A stretch of 64,000 nucleotides of DNA, taken from contig JAOALD010000002.1 in assembly GCA_025153755.1 (NCBI GenBank), positions 124,001-188,000 on the forward strand, in the 5' to 3' direction. Shown here piece by piece: positions 62,095 through 64,000 of the stretch. The DNA is from SAR92 clade bacterium H921. GTDB taxonomy: Bacteria; Pseudomonadota; Gammaproteobacteria; Pseudomonadales; Porticoccaceae. A model generated the notes under the pieces. That model saw only the letters and a list, made by a program, of their open reading frames with translations, was not told the origin of the DNA and did not search any database. The position numbers and the translations under genes were made by a program. Numbering within the stretch: position 1 is the first letter of the stretch; every line of letters begins with the position of its first letter.

Positions 62095-62598
62095 ATGCCT
62101 GATATGACTTTGCTAGGTTGGTTTCACACAATAATGGGAATAGGAGCGTTGGTAACGGCGTTTTACACCCTGTTTAAATACAAGGTAATTTCTCTGGAAA
62201 CCAAGTCAGGGAAGCTGTACGTGTTGATAACCATTATTGTTGCCGGCTCTGCCTTGGGGATATATAACCAGGGTGGCTTTGGTATCGCACATTGGCTCGC
62301 GGTCTTGACCCTGGTGGCCGCTAGTGGCGGTATTATTATGGAAAAGTTTAAGTGGTTTGGCCGATTTTCTATGTACTTTCAGGCCCTGGGGTACTCAAGT
62401 ACGCTACTGTTTCATATGATCCCAGCGATCACTGATTTTTTACGCCGGCTACCTCTAGGTGATCCGTTCATTGACTCCTTCGAAGATCCGCTTTTGGCTG
62501 GATTTCATCAGGCATTTTTACTGATTTTTGTGGTGGGCATCGTTGTGCAGTTCCGCTGGTTAAATAAGACCACGTCTGTGGACAGTGACGCTGCTTAA
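62095..62598 (+). CDS. Small integral membrane protein of unknown function
   Basis: 167 residues with four or five hydrophobic segments (about 5-25, 42-58, 63-82, 92-112, 135-155). Two histidines near membrane ends (WFHTIMG, LLFHMIP) and GFHQAF might bind haem or metal, by inference. AAGAGA lies before the ATG, 29 bases after the MDR gene, so they are likely co-transcribed. It resembles DUF2306-like proteins in general layout, but I cannot assign it firmly. Confidence 0.75.
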   Translation: MPDMTLLGWFHTIMGIGALVTAFYTLFKYKVISLETKSGKLYVLITIIVAGSALGIYNQGGFGIAHWLAVLTLVAASGGIIMEKFKWFGRFSMYFQALGYSSTLLFHMIPAITDFLRRLPLGDPFIDSFEDPLLAGFHQAFLLIFVVGIVVQFRWLNKTTSVDSDAA

Positions 62599-62621
62599 AG
62601 CCCATATATACTAGGATCTAA

Positions 62622-62664
62622 GGGGCAGCAGGCACATAATGCCTGTGTGCCCTCAGCCTCTTTT
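62622..62664 (+). terminator. Terminator-like hairpin between convergent genes
   Basis: GGGGCAGCAGGCA can fold against TGCCTGTGTGCCCT around loop CATAA with a small bulge, followed by a T-rich stretch with four T. It separates the small membrane protein gene from madM. Confidence 0.6.
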
Positions 62665-62818
62665 GCTAAACCTTTTTGACAGGCCAATGCCATTAAATTA
62701 GCCCGAATAGGCTAGCATAACGACCTTCCTGGCTGAGATTGTGTCTCTAGCCGTCGATTTTGACAATTAGACCCTGAGCGAGTCAGGTTGAACTCAGGGG
62801 AATCATTGATCAGATAGT

Positions 62819-63583
62819 TTAAGCCAGTGCCCTGACAATCAAAAATAGTAGCGACGGCGCTAAAAGACAGCCCGCGCCAGTATAAAATGTTGCGGTCATG
62901 GCTCCGTAGGGCACCAGCTTGGGGTCAGTTGCTGCAAGGCCAGCGGCAACACCACTAGTTGTGCCCATAAGCCCACCATAGATCATCGCCGAATAGGGGT
63001 TATTCAGGCCAATGCGGTTGGCGACAAATGGGGTACCTACCATTACCAGCACTGATTTTGTGAGGCCGGCAGCCACACTGAGGGCAATGACGTCTGAACT
63101 GGCCCCCAAAGCTGTTCCTGTGACTGGGCCGACTATATAGGTCGCGGCGCCAGCGCCAATGGTGCTAATAGCCACTGGGTCTGTATAGCCAAAGCTGACA
63201 GCGACTAAGGCGCCGATAAAAAAGGACAGGGCCACGCCAATAATGACTGAGGCTGCGCCTATCCAACCTGCTTTTTTTAACTCATCGGTTTTAACACCAA
63301 AAGCGGTGGCGACAATGGCGAAATCCCTAAACATGGCACCGCCCATTATGCCGACGCCAGAGAAGATAGCGATATCGGCAAGGCCCTTAGAGCCGCCAGT
63401 ATATTGTCCTCCCAGATAGGCCAATACTAGTCCTATGGTAATGGCCACGGCAGACCCATGTATTTGTCCGCGAGTGAGTTTTTCGGAAAGAAAATAGGAT
63501 AACCACATTAGGAATCCAATAAACAAAAATGCAGTGATCAAAGCATTTTTTGACAAAACAGCGGTGAGGGTTTCAGTCAGCAT
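62819..63583 (-). CDS. madM: Malonate transporter subunit MadM
   Basis: 254 residues, with about eight hydrophobic segments, the usual MadM length. Seen: GLADIAIFSGVGIMGGAMFRDFAIVATAFGV, TIGAGAATYIVGPVTGTALGASSDVIALSVAAGL and a glycine-rich NPYSAMIYGGLMGTTSGVAAGLAATDP, as in the family. MadM with MadL forms a sodium-coupled malonate importer in the inner membrane. It overlaps madL by 11 bases. Malonate decarboxylase genes are not seen within the window. Confidence 0.92.
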   Translation of the reverse strand: MLTETLTAVLSKNALITAFLFIGFLMWLSYFLSEKLTRGQIHGSAVAITIGLVLAYLGGQYTGGSKGLADIAIFSGVGIMGGAMFRDFAIVATAFGVKTDELKKAGWIGAASVIIGVALSFFIGALVAVSFGYTDPVAISTIGAGAATYIVGPVTGTALGASSDVIALSVAAGLTKSVLVMVGTPFVANRIGLNNPYSAMIYGGLMGTTSGVAAGLAATDPKLVPYGAMTATFYTGAGCLLAPSLLFLIVRALA

Positions 63584-63956
63584 TTGAATTTCCTCGCTCG
63601 GCTGCAGGCGTAAAATGGGCCAGCACTGGAATCAGTAAAAAGCTTACCACTACAGCTCCTACACCCGCCAGAAGCGCCATCCAGCCGCCAGACAGAGCAC
63701 CAATTACATTTTGTTTGGCCGCCATGGCAACCACTATCGGAATATACATAGCGCTCCAAAAGTGGATGCCGGACTCCGTTAATGGGCCAAACTGTAATTT
63801 TTTATTGCCTAAGTTAGAAAGGTAGATAAGTAGCAGCATGGCAATACCAATACCCCCAACATTGGCCTGTACACCAATAAAAGACCCTATTAGATCGCCT
63901 ACAAATACTCCGGCGAGCATACAAAAGGCGAGAAGTGCGACGCCATATATGATCAT
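63573..63956 (-). CDS. madL: Malonate transporter subunit MadL
   Basis: 127 residues with four hydrophobic segments. Seen: VALLAFCMLAGVFVGDLIGSFIGVQANVGGIGIAMLLL and ESGIHFWSAMYIPIVVAMAAKQNV, both characteristic of MadL. AAGGGGA lies eight bases before the ATG. First gene of a two-gene unit with madM; upstream control lies beyond the window edge. Partner of MadM in malonate uptake; malonate could link to the semialdehyde-handling enzymes at 45-52 kb, which is speculative. Confidence 0.92.
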   Translation of the reverse strand: MIIYGVALLAFCMLAGVFVGDLIGSFIGVQANVGGIGIAMLLLIYLSNLGNKKLQFGPLTESGIHFWSAMYIPIVVAMAAKQNVIGALSGGWMALLAGVGAVVVSFLLIPVLAHFTPAAERGNSNAD

Positions 63957-64000
63957 TGAGATGTCCCCTTATTGAGTTGTTATTTAAGCGATGGTTTGGT

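Noticed and set aside
62699-62714. TAGCC-N6-GGCTA as another Regulon 2 site
   Set aside because: The spacer is six bases, not four, and it lies between convergent genes after a terminator-like hairpin, where no promoter is expected. Probably chance.

Overview
The window reads as the chromosome of an aerobic, probably marine, gammaproteobacterium. The supporting evidence is five large TonB-dependent receptors (TBDRs), MadLM-type malonate transport, a Spinster-type MFS pair, many esterases and SDRs, and a seleno-oxidoreductase of the UGSC family known mainly from ocean metagenomes. A SAR92/Porticoccaceae- or Halieaceae-like origin is an inference, not shown by the sequence. No phage, insertion sequence, rRNA or CRISPR array was seen. 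The only RNA gene found is tRNA-Sec.

Layout. (1) 1-7.8 kb: a + strand series of a PhyH-type dioxygenase (5' end cut), MFS carrier, 2-hydroxyacid dehydrogenase, two secreted esterases, a haloalkane dehalogenase-like hydrolase and an SDR. (2) 8.1-12.6 kb: TBDR, LysR regulator, FAH/hydratase-fold enzyme. (3) 12.7-17.9 kb, - strand: divergent SDR, double DsbA-like protein, acyl-CoA synthetase, TetR regulator. (4) 18.1-23.1 kb: MFS paralogue, TBDR, esterase. (5) 23.2-32.7 kb: a run of co-directional genes beginning with a selenoprotein (in-frame TGA at 23501-23503), then a conserved unknown protein, GST-like protein, SDR, fused two-domain CoA-transferase and single-chain biotin-dependent acyl-CoA carboxylase. 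(6) 32.8-36.3 kb: selA, selB and tRNA-Sec, the core Sec-insertion genes that decode that TGA. (7) 36.3-53.5 kb: a catabolic block with esterase, two TBDRs, FAH-family enzyme, two GST-like proteins, sulfatase, FAD aromatic hydroxylase, semialdehyde dehydrogenase, extradiol-type dioxygenase, nitroreductase and TetR regulator. (8) 53.7-64 kb: a TBDR closely related to the one at 37.4 kb, FAD-linked oxidase, DUF1295 and DUF2147 proteins, SDR, HxlR regulator, MDR oxidoreductase, small membrane protein, and madM/madL.

Two repeated operator-like palindromes organise most of the window. TATA(G/C)-N4-(G/C)TATA lies before the TBDR at 8.1 kb, between the TetR and MFS genes at 18.1 kb, before the TBDR at 19.6 kb, before the selenoprotein and, in weaker form, before the dehalogenase. 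TAGCC-N4-GGCTA lies at about eight sites before the genes of the 37-53 kb block, several times exactly between a -35 and a -10 box. Together they suggest two local regulons, each pairing outer-membrane uptake with a breakdown pathway. The second looks like (sulfated) aromatic degradation: desulfation, ring hydroxylation, extradiol cleavage, GST-type isomerisation, FAH-type hydrolysis.
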